From Polaromonas sp. UBA5171 (lineage in GTDB: Bacteria; Pseudomonadota; Gammaproteobacteria; Burkholderiales; Burkholderiaceae_C): a stretch of 23,810 nucleotides of DNA. Below are positions 1 through 7,450 of this stretch, piece by piece (within the stretch, counting starts at the first letter, position 1; every line of letters begins with the position of its first letter). The stretch covers positions 18,031 through 41,840 of the forward strand of contig DHWX01000097.1 in NCBI GenBank assembly GCA_002413395.1. The letters are read 5' to 3'. The position numbers were made by a program, and so were the translations under genes. The notes below the pieces were generated by a model. It saw only the letters and a list, made by a program, of their open reading frames with translations, ran no database searches and was not told the DNA's origin.

Positions 1-1230
1 GGCGAGCACGATCATCGCCCATTCAGATAGCGTGGGAATGGCCGCGACGGCGCTGGTGGCTGTCGTCACGAGCACGCTCTCATTCGTCGCGTTGCACGCA
101 TTTGCCGTCGCCGCATTGTTGACATCACCGCTGTAGTTGGCGATCCAGCGATAAGTGCCGACGACCAAAGGCGTGTAAGACGCGGATGTATAGGTGCCGT
201 TACCGTCAACCGACACCGTCGATGTGAAGATCACTGTGCCGGTGCAAGTCAAGTCAGTAGGAGCGTACAGGTTGAATGTGATCGTGCCTTGCGGACCAGC
301 GCCACCGGCCAGCGTCTTGACGTCGTTAATTGACGCTCCAAGGACCACATTGGATGGAGCTGCGGGTCTTGTGAGCGTTGGCGTCGCACCACCAGTGGGA
401 AGGCCGGACGCAGTGTAGTTGGTGCAGGCGGCGGTGGACACGGTGTTGGTGTCCAGCGTCACTGCGCCGGTACTTGCCAAGGCTCTACCACCGATTACGG
501 TTGCGCCGGTATTCAGGGTGACACTGGAGAGCGCGAGAATGTTTCCAAGGAATGCAGTAGTTGTGCCGAGCGTCGCGGAGGTACCTACCTGCCATGACAC
601 GCCGCAGGCTGAAGCGGCACTGCCGTTAATCACGCTGACACTCGAATTGCTCGCGGTCGTCAGCGTGCTCCCTATCTTGAAAATGAAGACCGCATTGGGA
701 TTGCCCTGGGCGTTGAGAACGAGCGGTCCCGTCAACTGGGCCGAGGTCGAATAACAATAGACGCCTGGCGTCAGCGTCATTCCACCCAGATCCTGGCCCG
801 TCAAATTGGCAGTGCACGCCAGGGGTGTCAGAGCAGCGTTCGCCGCGGTGAGATCACTCTGAGCCTGTTGTGCGGCCGCATCAGTCTGGTGTACCGTCCC
901 TGTGAGGGTGACGCTTCCCAAGCCTGTGATCGAAGTGCCGGCGTAGAGGCCGAGATCTCCGTTGATGCTGGTCGGGCCGGTATTGGTCACCGTCGAGGCA
1001 CCCAGGACCGCGAAATTCTGCGCCGTACCCAGATAGGTCGGGCCGGCCTGTGCAGTGGTGGAAACCAAAAAACCGCAGCGATTCCCAAGCTTGTCAGCAA
1101 GCCACAATATATTCGATTGAATTTGGTGTCTGTTTTTGCAATACGGGGTGCAATGGGCTTGGATTGAGCAGTGGAGGAGGTTGGATCGCTCGTGAAAATG
1201 CGCCTTTCTTAGAGGATGAATTTGGCACAT
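1..1230 (-). CDS. DUF3494 ice-binding-like protein with Ig-like domain and IPTL-CTERM tail (3'-truncated by window; probable frameshift in signal peptide)
   Basis: On the minus strand the mature part begins near 1044 (GPTYLGTAQNFAVLGAS) and shows the DUF3494 pattern (INGDLGLYAGTSITG, LTPGVYCYSTSAQLTG, PNAVFIFKIGSTL, FLGNILALSSVTLNTGATVIGGRAL) down to about 430. An Ig-like repeat follows (GTITFNLYAP ... VGTYRWIANYSGD), then the IPTLSEW sorting motif at 19-39; the rest of the membrane anchor lies outside the window. DUF3494 proteins are exported beta-helix proteins, several of which bind ice, and IPTL-CTERM tails mark envelope-sorted proteins; surface location is inferred. The first in-frame ATG is at 1230, but it gives a polar N-terminus unlike a signal peptide. 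The hydrophobic stretch GLLTSLGIAAVF is in another frame, joined to LVSTTAQA only if the T6 run (plus-strand A6, 1067-1072) had one more base. The gene may be a pseudogene or contain a sequencing error. Family assignment is firm; the start is not. Confidence 0.8.
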   Translation of the reverse strand, partial: MCQIHPLRKAHFHERSNLLHCSIQAHCTPYCKNRHQIQSNILWLADKLGNRCGFLVSTTAQAGPTYLGTAQNFAVLGASTVTNTGPTSINGDLGLYAGTSITGLGSVTLTGTVHQTDAAAQQAQSDLTAANAALTPLACTANLTGQDLGGMTLTPGVYCYSTSAQLTGPLVLNAQGNPNAVFIFKIGSTLTTASNSSVSVINGSAASACGVSWQVGTSATLGTTTAFLGNILALSSVTLNTGATVIGGRALASTGAVTLDTNTVSTAACTNYTASGLPTGGATPTLTRPAAPSNVVLGASINDVKTLAGGAGPQGTITFNLYAPTDLTCTGTVIFTSTVSVDGNGTYTSASYTPLVVGTYRWIANYSGDVNNAATANACNATNESVLVTTATSAVAAIPTLSEWAMIVLA

Positions 1231-1429
1231 TGCAAAATATCATTGCAGCACATACGAAACGCATGCGGCTGTCTGCTTTTTGGAAGATATTTTATGGCAA
1301 GGAACGCGATTGATACTGCCTTGAGGACCAGTGACAACTTGCCAAACAGCGGCAGGAGTCAATCGAGCCCCCGCGCTACATTGCGACTGGCCATTCGTTT
1401 CAAGTCTGAAGCGAGGTTCGTTGCTCAGG

Positions 1430-1966
1430 TCACTTCATTTTCGACGGCAACCTGATCGTCTCGCCGTCGACCGTGAAAACGCCCCGGCCACGGTGATGAA
1501 GCGTGCGCGGGTCTTTGCAGGCCGGGTTGATCCACGCTTTCAGCACTTCGAGCACGAAGAAGTTGTAGCGGTTCATCAGCCGCGTGTCGGCTACCCGGCA
1601 TTCCAGGTTGGCGTAGCACTCGGCGATCAGCGGTGCGCCGACCAGCGACGCCGGTTCCGGCGTCAGGCCGAAGGACTTGAACTTGTCCACGCGGCGCCCG
1701 GAGGTGTTGCCGCAGCCCACCACCTTTGGCGCCAACTCCGCGGTCGGAATGTTGAGTACGCATTGACGCGTCGCCTTGAGCGCATCGAAGCTGAAGTCGC
1801 GGTTGCTGACGACGCAGCCCACCAGCGGCGGCTCGAACTCCATCATGGTGTGCCACGACATCGTCATGACGTTGGCCTTGCCTTGGTGCGCGGTGGTGAG
1901 CAGCACCACCGGTCCTGGCTCGAGCAGACCGTAAACCTTGGACAGGGGGAACACGCGCTTTGCCAT
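1430..1966 (-). CDS. Flavin reductase-like domain protein (FMN-binding split barrel)
   Basis: This 178-residue protein has the flavin reductase-like (DIM6/NTAB) pattern: an N-terminal strand KVYGLLEPGPVVLLTT, then NVMTMSWHTMMEFEPPLVGCVVS, where the small split barrel binds FMN or FAD, and a middle segment FDALKATRQCVLNIP. Members reduce flavin with NAD(P)H or use bound flavin on small molecules; the exact substrate cannot be told. The ATG at 1966 is supported by GGAGG (CCTCC at 1974-1978 on the plus strand) about seven bases upstream. The gene is transcribed away from a TetR gene at 2182, with a 215-base divergent intergenic region, so co-regulation is possible but unproven. No terminator was seen between its stop and the 5' region of the DUF3494 gene. 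Confidence 0.85.
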   Translation of the reverse strand: MAKRVFPLSKVYGLLEPGPVVLLTTAHQGKANVMTMSWHTMMEFEPPLVGCVVSNRDFSFDALKATRQCVLNIPTAELAPKVVGCGNTSGRRVDKFKSFGLTPEPASLVGAPLIAECYANLECRVADTRLMNRYNFFVLEVLKAWINPACKDPRTLHHRGRGVFTVDGETIRLPSKMK

Positions 1967-2134
1967 TTTGAAGCCTCCATACGCTGCGCTGCAACGAGTT
2001 CGCCTCTGTGGCCTTGCTCAGTCGGCAGTTTCCGCAGCACACAGTGTGGCACATTCGACCGCATATTTGGGGTCGGGCGACCGGCTGGCGACAGTCAATG
2101 GTCAGCGCGGAATTTCGCCAGACTTGTTTTTACA

Positions 2135-2173
2135 AAGCGAACGCTTGCTAAAAAAATAATCATTTGCTATGGT
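2135..2173 (+). promoter_or_regulatory. Candidate promoter and operator of the TetR gene at 2182
   Basis: A short palindrome AAGCGAACGCTT (2135-2146, five-base arms) overlaps a possible -35 TTGCTA (2145-2150). It is followed after 17 bases by a possible -10 TATGGT (2168-2173). The expected start of transcription would fall about two bases before the ATG at 2182, which has no Shine-Dalgarno sequence, so the message could be leaderless. Autorepression by the TetR protein at the palindrome is an inference. Confidence 0.35.
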
Positions 2174-2181
2174 CTATCGTC

Positions 2182-2877
2182 ATGGACCAAACCGTCGCAC
2201 GCACCCGCTCCGTTATTACCGCGCCTGCCGCTGCAAAGCGGCCGCGGGGTCGCCCGCGCAAAACGCCTGATGAACGTGACGACGGAAACCGGCGGGTCGA
2301 GCTGGTCAACGCGGCTGCGCGGCTGTTTCGCCGCAAGGGTTTTGACGGCACCAGCACGCGCGACATTGCGGCCGCCGCGGGCATGCACAACGGTTCGCCG
2401 TTTTATCACTTTAAAAGCAAGGGCGCGCTGCTGTATGCGGTGATGGACGAGGGCATGCGTTCGGCCATCGCCCGGCAGACGGCGGCTCTGGAAGCGGCGA
2501 CGCAATCTTCGCCCGATGCCTGCGCCTTGTTGCGCCTGTTGATCCGCAATCATTTCGATGTTCTTCTGGGTCCGGGCAGCGACTTCATCCCCGTGATGCT
2601 GTACGAGTCGCGCTCCCTCACAACCCGGCAGCGAACGTTGCTGGCCAAGCTGCAGGGCGATTACGAGGCGCTGTGGCAGCCGGTGCTCAAGGCCTTGAGT
2701 AAAAAAGGCCGAATCAAGGGCCCGGTCAAGCTGGCGCGCCTGTTGATTTTTGGTGCGCTCAACTGGTCGGTGCAGTGGTTTGATGCCAGAAAGGGTGCTT
2801 CTCTGGATGACCTGGCCGATGCGGCCATAACACTTTTTGTGCAGGCACCGTCATCGACGCGACAATCACAGCCATGA
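2182..2877 (+). CDS. TetR/AcrR-family transcriptional regulator with AT-hook-like N-terminus
   Basis: This 231-residue protein starts with a basic extension containing RPRGRPRKTP, an AT-hook-like RGRP core. The TetR DNA-binding domain follows: helix 1 RVELVNAAARLFRRKGFDG, then the helix-turn-helix TSTRDIAAAAGMHNGSPFYHF and the usual KSKGALLYAVM. The C-terminal half is a helical ligand-binding and dimer domain of unknown specificity. An upstream TTG at 2164 is in frame, but the ATG at 2182 fits the family better. The gene overlaps the next by four bases (ATGA), so the regulator and the thioesterase are translationally coupled. That suggests a ligand in acyl-CoA metabolism, which is an inference from context. 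Confidence 0.9.
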   Translation: MDQTVARTRSVITAPAAAKRPRGRPRKTPDERDDGNRRVELVNAAARLFRRKGFDGTSTRDIAAAAGMHNGSPFYHFKSKGALLYAVMDEGMRSAIARQTAALEAATQSSPDACALLRLLIRNHFDVLLGPGSDFIPVMLYESRSLTTRQRTLLAKLQGDYEALWQPVLKALSKKGRIKGPVKLARLLIFGALNWSVQWFDARKGASLDDLADAAITLFVQAPSSTRQSQP

Positions 2878-3374
2878 CCCAAGCTTTGACCATTCACCCC
2901 AAAACAACCCCAACCCCTGAATTCGAAGAAGAATTCATTGTCGGGCTGAAAAGAATTTTTGAAGAAAAAATAGTCTTCAACCAGTTGCTGGGGCTGAAGA
3001 TCACATTGCTCAGGCCGGAACGGGTCATGGGGCGCATCGAGATGCGGAACGAACTCATAGGCCACCCCGCCTACAACCGCATCCACGGCGGCGTCATCAG
3101 TGCCGGGCTGGACGCCATGGGCGGGCTGGCGGTGATGGCGGCCATTGGCGCGCGCCACATGAATGAAACCCCAGAGCAGCGGCTGCAGCGCTTTTCCAGA
3201 CTCGGCACGATTGACCTGCGGGTGGACTATTTGCGCCCGGGCATCAGTGAATACTTTGAGTTGCGCGCCGAAGTATTGCGGCTCGGTTCCCGCGTGGCGA
3301 GCACGCGCATGGAGTTTCTGGGCGCTGATGGCAAGCTCTTTTCAACGGCGGCGGCGGCTTACATCATGTCCTGA
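2874..3374 (+). CDS. Hotdog-fold thioesterase (PaaI/YigI-like)
   Basis: This 166-residue protein has the hotdog pattern: NELIGHPAYNRIHGGVISAGLDAMGGLAVMAA, where IHGGV..AG..D is the loop and central helix carrying the catalytic residues of PaaI-type acyl-CoA thioesterases. Strands TIDLRVDYLRPG and SRVASTRMEFLGADGKLFSTAAAAYIM follow. It would hydrolyse an acyl- or aryl-CoA in the cytoplasm; chain-length preference is unknown, though YigI-like members act on medium and long chains. Its ATG lies inside the TetR stop (ATGA, 2874-2877). Its own stop ends three bases from the stop of the convergent cca gene, leaving no room for a terminator between them. Confidence 0.85.
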   Translation: MTQALTIHPKTTPTPEFEEEFIVGLKRIFEEKIVFNQLLGLKITLLRPERVMGRIEMRNELIGHPAYNRIHGGVISAGLDAMGGLAVMAAIGARHMNETPEQRLQRFSRLGTIDLRVDYLRPGISEYFELRAEVLRLGSRVASTRMEFLGADGKLFSTAAAAYIMS

Positions 3375-3377
3375 TTT

Positions 3378-4664
3378 TCAGGGCTGCACCACGGGCCCGG
3401 CAGCGAAACCGGGACTCTGGCTCACGGCTATCACCCGCGCCTGGTGGATCCGCTCGCCAATCTGTTTGCCGCCCTGTCCGGTGGCCTGCGCATCAGCGGC
3501 CACCAGGTGGGTCGCTACGGACTGGGCGGCCGCCAGGGCCTGCAGCAGCCGCAGGCGCTGGGGGTAGGGGGAATTCTCAAACCCGAGGCGGCCCCGCGCA
3601 TCACACTCGCAGGCCAGCAAAATGTCGGCAAAACGCTGCGGCTTGCGAAACGCATCGCAACGCTCCAGCAGGCGCACCATAGCTGCAGCGCCGAGGTCGC
3701 TACTGCGGTGAATATTGCTGTGTTCACGCGCCACCACGTCGGCGATTTCGCGGCACTCGACCGGCACGCGAATGCGCTCGCAGATGCCCTTGAGCAGGCG
3801 GGCACTGCGCTCTTCGTGGCCGATGTGCCGGGGCAGGGTGTCGGCGGGAGTCGTGCCTTTTCCCAGGTCGTGGCACAGGCAGGCAAAGCGCACCGGCAAG
3901 GGCGCCTGCAGTTGCGCCGCCATGTCCAGCACCATCAGCAGATGGATGCTGGTGTCCACTTCGGGGTGGTATTCGGCGCGCTGGGGCACACCCCAGAGCC
4001 TGGCGACTTCAGGCAGCAGCTTCTGCAGGGCGCCGCATTCGCGCAGCACTTCCAGCATGCGCGAGGGCTGGCTTTCCATCAAGCCACGCGCCAGCTCCTG
4101 CCAGACGCGCTCGGGCACCAGCGCATCGACTTCGCCGTGCGCGACCATGTCACGCATCAGTGTCAGGGTTTCTGGCGCAACTGAAAAATCCGCAAACCGG
4201 GCGGCAAAACGGGCCAGTCGCAGGATGCGCACCGGGTCTTCCCGAAAGGCTTCGGTGACATGACGCAAGACCTTATGCTGCAGGTCCTGTTGACCGCCGT
4301 AAGGATCAATCAGCGCCTCAAAATCAGGTTGAAATGTGTCTTTGGTGCTTTTTCGGTGGGCGGGAACAGCTATCGAATTGATGGTAAGGTCGCGCCGCGC
4401 CAAGTCCTGCTCCAGCGTTACGTCGGGCGCTGCATACACCTCAAAGCCGCGGTAGCCAGGGGCTGTGTTGCGCTCGGTGCGTGCCAGCGCGTACTCTTCC
4501 CGGGTGTGCGGATGCAGGAACACCGGAAAATCCCTGCCCACCGGCAAGAAGCCTTGTGCCTTCAAGTCTTCAGGCGTGGCGCCGACCACCACCCAGTCGT
4601 GGTCTTGCACCGGCAAGCCAAGCAAGGCATCGCGCACCGCACCACCAACCATGTAAATCTGCAT
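3378..4664 (-). CDS. cca: CCA tRNA nucleotidyltransferase (multifunctional, with HD domain)
   Basis: The enzyme adds or repairs the 3'-CCA of tRNAs from CTP and ATP. The 428-residue protein opens with the class II nucleotidyltransferase signature MVGGAVRDALLG and the metal-binding pair D21 and D23 (DHDW). The RRDLTINSIA motif follows near residues 90-99, then EDPVRILRLARFAARF near 143-157. A C-terminal HD phosphohydrolase domain has H265-D266 (CHDLGKG) and HIGHEERSARL, as in E. coli Cca, whose length is 412. About a dozen extra residues sit between SIAV and LIDPYGG compared with the E. coli protein. The ATG at 4664 gives the conserved N-terminus although no clear Shine-Dalgarno sequence is visible. 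It lies 33 bases downstream of the GST gene on the same strand. Confidence 0.96.
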   Translation of the reverse strand: MQIYMVGGAVRDALLGLPVQDHDWVVVGATPEDLKAQGFLPVGRDFPVFLHPHTREEYALARTERNTAPGYRGFEVYAAPDVTLEQDLARRDLTINSIAVPAHRKSTKDTFQPDFEALIDPYGGQQDLQHKVLRHVTEAFREDPVRILRLARFAARFADFSVAPETLTLMRDMVAHGEVDALVPERVWQELARGLMESQPSRMLEVLRECGALQKLLPEVARLWGVPQRAEYHPEVDTSIHLLMVLDMAAQLQAPLPVRFACLCHDLGKGTTPADTLPRHIGHEERSARLLKGICERIRVPVECREIADVVAREHSNIHRSSDLGAAAMVRLLERCDAFRKPQRFADILLACECDARGRLGFENSPYPQRLRLLQALAAAQSVATHLVAADAQATGQGGKQIGERIHQARVIAVSQSPGFAAGPVVQP

Positions 4665-4697
4665 GCGGGCAGTTTAGCGGCTCAAGCCATCAGCGCT

Positions 4698-5381
4698 TCA
4701 CGGCTTGAGGCGGTAAATTTCCTCAAACTCGAGGAAGTCCTTTTCTGCCAGCGCATCGTCAATCCAGGCCTTGACGCCTGGCAGGGCGCAGAGACGCTGG
4801 ATGTAGGCGCTGATGTCGGCGTGCACCGGCAAGGCATAGCTTTTCAGGCGCATGCATACCGGCGCAAAAAACGCATCGGCAATACTGAAATTACCAAAAA
4901 GCATTGGGCCTTTGTGTTCCGTCAGCAGTTCGCGCCACATGCTGACCAGCCTTGCCACATCGGTGCGCACGGCGGGTTTGTCGCGCCAGATCAACTGGCC
5001 CGCCTGAGCCAGGTCGGCTTCAATATTCATGGGGCAGGCTGAGCGCAGGGCAGCAAAGCCGCTGTGCATTTCGGCGCAAACGCTGCGTGCCCGGGCACGC
5101 TCCTGCACGCCTTGCGGCCAGAGCTGCCTGTCGGGAAAGCGCTCGGCCAGGTATTCGGCAATAGCCAGCGTGTCCCACACCACGAAGCCGTCATCATCCA
5201 GAACCGGCGCCTTGCCCGCCGGGTTGATGCGGCTGATTTCTGCCTTGAAACGGGAACTGGCGTCAAAGGAATCAAAACGCACCTTGACCTCTTCAAAGGG
5301 GATGCCAGCCTGCTTGAGCAGCACCCACGGCCGCATGGACCAGGATGAATAGTTTTTATTGCCGATGTAGAGCTTGAGCAT
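4698..5381 (-). CDS. Glutathione S-transferase family protein
   Basis: The 227-residue cytosolic protein begins MLKLYIGNKNYSSWSMRPW, the thioredoxin-like N-terminal domain with a probable glutathione-activating serine in SSWS. The cis-proline and glutathione-binding segment GKAPVLDDDGFVVWDTLAIAEYL follows near residues 50-70. The all-helical C-terminal domain includes MLFGNFSIADAFFAPV, the usual N-capping FSIADA box. Such enzymes conjugate glutathione to electrophiles; the substrate is unknown. The frame is open further upstream to 5465, but the ATG at 5381 has a GGAGG seven bases before it and gives the family N-terminus. It lies downstream of the NDUFA9-like gene, separated by about 147 bases that hold a GC-rich repeat. 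Confidence 0.92.
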   Translation of the reverse strand: MLKLYIGNKNYSSWSMRPWVLLKQAGIPFEEVKVRFDSFDASSRFKAEISRINPAGKAPVLDDDGFVVWDTLAIAEYLAERFPDRQLWPQGVQERARARSVCAEMHSGFAALRSACPMNIEADLAQAGQLIWRDKPAVRTDVARLVSMWRELLTEHKGPMLFGNFSIADAFFAPVCMRLKSYALPVHADISAYIQRLCALPGVKAWIDDALAEKDFLEFEEIYRLKP

Positions 5382-5470
5382 GGGAACCTCCGATCGAATG
5401 AGATAAACAATGACATGAGCCGCCATGCTACAGCGGTGAGTGCAGCGCCGGGCCGCCCCAAGCAAGTTCA

Positions 5471-5519
5471 GCCCCCTTTGGGGGCAGCGTATGACGCGAA
5501 GTGAAAAGCGTAGGGGGGC
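5471..5519. repeat. GC-rich intergenic palindromic repeat, possible terminator
   Basis: The segment starts with GCCCCC-ttt-GGGGGC (5471-5485) and closes with a second GGGGGGC near 5513-5519, so two alternative hairpins share the left arm. It lies just past the stop of the NDUFA9-like gene (5529, minus strand). The form 'gccccc-ttt-gggggc ... cgcgaagtg ... gggggc' resembles a repeat often seen between Comamonadaceae genes (from memory, not searched). It may act as a transcription terminator or an mRNA-end stabiliser. Confidence 0.6.
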
Positions 5520-5528
5520 TTAATTTGT

Positions 5529-6485
5529 TCAGAAGCGACCGGCGGTCTTGCGTTTGCCCATGAGACCGCTGCGCAGGCCCCGCGCGCCAAGGTAGCTGGG
5601 CACAATGGCGCCGAGCGCGGCTGGCGAGATGCCCAGCGCCTGCAGGCCGGGCAGCTTGCCGCTGGCGACGTTGTCGGTTTTCATGGCGTCGAGGTTGTCC
5701 CGGCTCAGCACCGGCTCGCCGGGTGCCAGTTCCATGAGCCACGCCTGAAGTCGCGCCAGCGCGTCGGGCAGCCCGATGACTGGCCGACCGTTGCCGTTGT
5801 TGACGCCGACGTAGCGCCCAGCCAGTTCCACCAGCTGTTTGAGCGTGAACACCTCGGGTCCGCAGGCTTCATAAATCTGCCCAATGGTGCCAGGGTCTTG
5901 CAGGCAGCTCACCACGGCGCAGGCCACGTCCTCGACCCATACCGGCTGAAAGCGTGCCCGGCTCCCCGCCAGCGGAATCACCGGAAACACCTGCTGCAGC
6001 CGCGCAAAGGTGTTGAGGAATTTGTCTTCAGCACCAAAAATCACGCTAGGTCGCAGCACCGTAAGATCAAGCCCGGTGCCGAGCAGAACCGCCTCGCCGC
6101 GCGCCTTGCTGCGCTGGTACCTGGATGCCGAATCGAGCGACGCACCCAGCGCGCTGAGATGGACAATGCGGCGCAGGCCGCTGGCCTCGCAGGCCCGTGC
6201 CAGTTCCAGCGGCAACTGAACATGCGCCGTCTCAAACTCGGCCTCGGTGCCGTGCAGGATGGCGATCAGGTTGACCACAGCGTCGTGCCCGGCCAGCAGC
6301 GGCGTCAGCGATAAGCTGTCATGTGCGCTAATCTCGACCACATCGACCAGCGGCAGCATTTGCAGGTGGTTCGCGTTGCTCTGACGGCGCGTGGCCACGG
6401 TCACGCGGCAGGGAAGTTCGCTGAGCTTTTCGCAAACATGCCGACCGACAAAGCCGGAGCCGCCAAGAATAAGGATTTTTTTCAT
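5529..6485 (-). CDS. NDUFA9-like NAD(P)-binding protein (atypical SDR)
   Basis: The 318-residue protein has an N-terminal Rossmann fold with GGSGFVG (residues 8-14) and the basic patch ATRRQ that usually follows the second strand of NAD(P)-binding members. It then shows VVNLIAILHGT and a Y-x3-K pair (Y123, K127 in RYQRSKARGE), followed by LRPSVIFGAEDKFLN, typical of the atypical SDR group related to complex I subunit NDUFA9. Bacterial members are annotated as complex I NDUFA9-family or NAD(P)H-binding proteins, and their role is not well defined. The ATG at 6485 gives a standard N-terminus (MKKILILGG), with no strong ribosome site seen. It may be cotranscribed with the downstream GST and cca genes unless the repeat at 5471 terminates the message. 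Confidence 0.88.
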   Translation of the reverse strand: MKKILILGGSGFVGRHVCEKLSELPCRVTVATRRQSNANHLQMLPLVDVVEISAHDSLSLTPLLAGHDAVVNLIAILHGTEAEFETAHVQLPLELARACEASGLRRIVHLSALGASLDSASRYQRSKARGEAVLLGTGLDLTVLRPSVIFGAEDKFLNTFARLQQVFPVIPLAGSRARFQPVWVEDVACAVVSCLQDPGTIGQIYEACGPEVFTLKQLVELAGRYVGVNNGNGRPVIGLPDALARLQAWLMELAPGEPVLSRDNLDAMKTDNVASGKLPGLQALGISPAALGAIVPSYLGARGLRSGLMGKRKTAGRF

Positions 6486-6583
6486 AAGTTCTAATTTATC
6501 GCGTTTGAGCGGGGTTTCATTGAAGAATTATTTTCTCAATTATTTAGGTTGTTTGCCACTACAGGATATACAAAATATGCTCT

Positions 6584-7255
6584 CTATTTTATAGCAAATA
6601 CTGACTTCAGTATCTCCTCTGGCCGGTTCTCACTGCCCAGCGTTTTCATCGCCACGGCGCGCAAACAAAAGGCCTGGATGGATCGGATAAGCCGGGTCTG
6701 CTCCACGCTTGGCTGGGTATTCATTTGCCAGGAAAGTGGACCCACCAGCGATTCCGTGATGGCTCCAACCAGCGCTGCGGCGCTCACCGCCGACAGCTGC
6801 GGCGGAAAATCCCCCGAGCCAATTCCCTGCTCCACCAGTTGCCTGAAAATATCTGCATAGTCCTGGCGATAGCGCAGCCTTTCGACGTCCACCAAGGTAT
6901 CCACCGGTTCGGCAATGAGTGCGTAGGCCAGGCGCCGACCGCGCAACGCACGCAGCGCAAACGTTTCAATGGTGTCGAGCAAACGGGTGCCGGGCGCACC
7001 TTCGCGCAAAGCGGTTTCCCTCACTACAGCGACCTCTTTCTCGGTAGCAAGGCGAAAAACCTCCGCGCACAGGTGGGCCTTCGATTCGAAGTGTTTGTAA
7101 ACCGCCCCGGTGGCAATCCCCGCCTGCTGAGCCACTGCCTGGATGGTGAGCGCATTAAACCCCCCTGCGGCGACGAGAAATAGTGCCGCATCAAGCAGTT
7201 GCTTTTTCAGTGCTGCCTTGCGTGCCTGCGTCTTTTCGGTGGGCCGGTAAGCCAT
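6584..7255 (-). CDS. TetR/AcrR-family transcriptional regulator
   Basis: This 223-residue protein has the TetR helix-turn-helix near residues 18-64: QLLDAALFLVAAGGFNALTIQAVAQQAGIATGAVYKHFESKAHLCAEVF. The C-terminal ligand domain is helical and not assignable to a specific effector. It is divergent from the acyl-CoA dehydrogenase gene at 7450, with 194 bases between the starts. That intergenic region holds an 18-bp palindrome (7370-7387) placed to repress the dehydrogenase promoter. The ligand is therefore likely to be an acyl-CoA or related molecule, inferred from context. Confidence 0.92.
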   Translation of the reverse strand: MAYRPTEKTQARKAALKKQLLDAALFLVAAGGFNALTIQAVAQQAGIATGAVYKHFESKAHLCAEVFRLATEKEVAVVRETALREGAPGTRLLDTIETFALRALRGRRLAYALIAEPVDTLVDVERLRYRQDYADIFRQLVEQGIGSGDFPPQLSAVSAAALVGAITESLVGPLSWQMNTQPSVEQTRLIRSIQAFCLRAVAMKTLGSENRPEEILKSVFAIK

Positions 7256-7329
7256 CGATCGCTAACCCTTATTCATTTTTTGCAAAGTGTAACTTCTACT
7301 GCGTTGCCCCATGCCGGGAAGCGCCGTTC

Positions 7330-7358
7330 TTGACAAGCCCGGTGAAGCATGATTTACT
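7330..7358 (+). promoter_or_regulatory. Candidate sigma-70 promoter for the acyl-CoA dehydrogenase gene
   Basis: A consensus -35 TTGACA (7330-7335) is followed after exactly 17 bases by TTTACT (7353-7358), which matches four of six -10 positions. Transcription would start near 7365, immediately before the palindrome at 7370, an arrangement typical of TetR-repressed genes. Confidence 0.5.
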
Positions 7359-7369
7359 TCAAATAATAG

Positions 7370-7387
7370 TGTGAATCAATATTCACA
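7370..7387. promoter_or_regulatory. 18-bp palindromic operator candidate for the divergent TetR regulator
   Basis: TGTGAAT-caat-ATTCACA is a perfect inverted repeat with seven-base arms and a four-base spacer. Its length and its place just past the predicted -10 in the TetR/dehydrogenase intergenic region fit a TetR operator. Which regulator binds it is inferred from position. Confidence 0.6.
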
Positions 7388-7408
7388 TATTCGCAAGGAC
7401 AACCCAAA

Positions 7409-7450
7409 ATGGCTGACATGGAGAGCGGCATTTTCAGGAGGCTTGGTTGA
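7409..7450 (+). CDS. 13-codon leader ORF overlapping the dehydrogenase start
   Basis: The ATG at 7409 is preceded by AAGGA (7395-7399) and reads MADMESGIFRRLG, ending in TGA at 7448-7450. That stop overlaps the ATG of the acyl-CoA dehydrogenase (TGATG). The AGGAGG serving the downstream gene (7436-7441) lies inside this ORF. Translational coupling of the two starts is plausible; whether the peptide itself matters is unknown, and it could be chance. Confidence 0.35.
   Translation: MADMESGIFRRLG

Noticed and set aside
1331..2443. A 370-codon open frame on the plus strand over the flavin reductase and TetR region
   Set aside because: It is antisense to the clear flavin reductase gene and out of frame with TetR; its translation has no recognisable fold.
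4320..4390. AT-richer stretch in cca resembling the repeat seen in the carboxylase linker
   Set aside because: Half of the resemblance comes from codons of the conserved TINSIA motif; only about a dozen extra residues remain unexplained, too little to call a repeat copy.
6486..6583. Possible terminator between the 6584-7255 TetR gene and the NDUFA9-like gene
   Set aside because: Only a weak TTGA...TCAA symmetry with a long AT-rich loop is present, with no GC stem or clear U-tract.
7345..7363. Second inverted repeat TGAAG-n9-CTTCA-like near the dehydrogenase promoter
   Set aside because: The arms are short, the spacer is long and it overlaps the predicted -10; the adjacent perfect palindrome is a far better operator.
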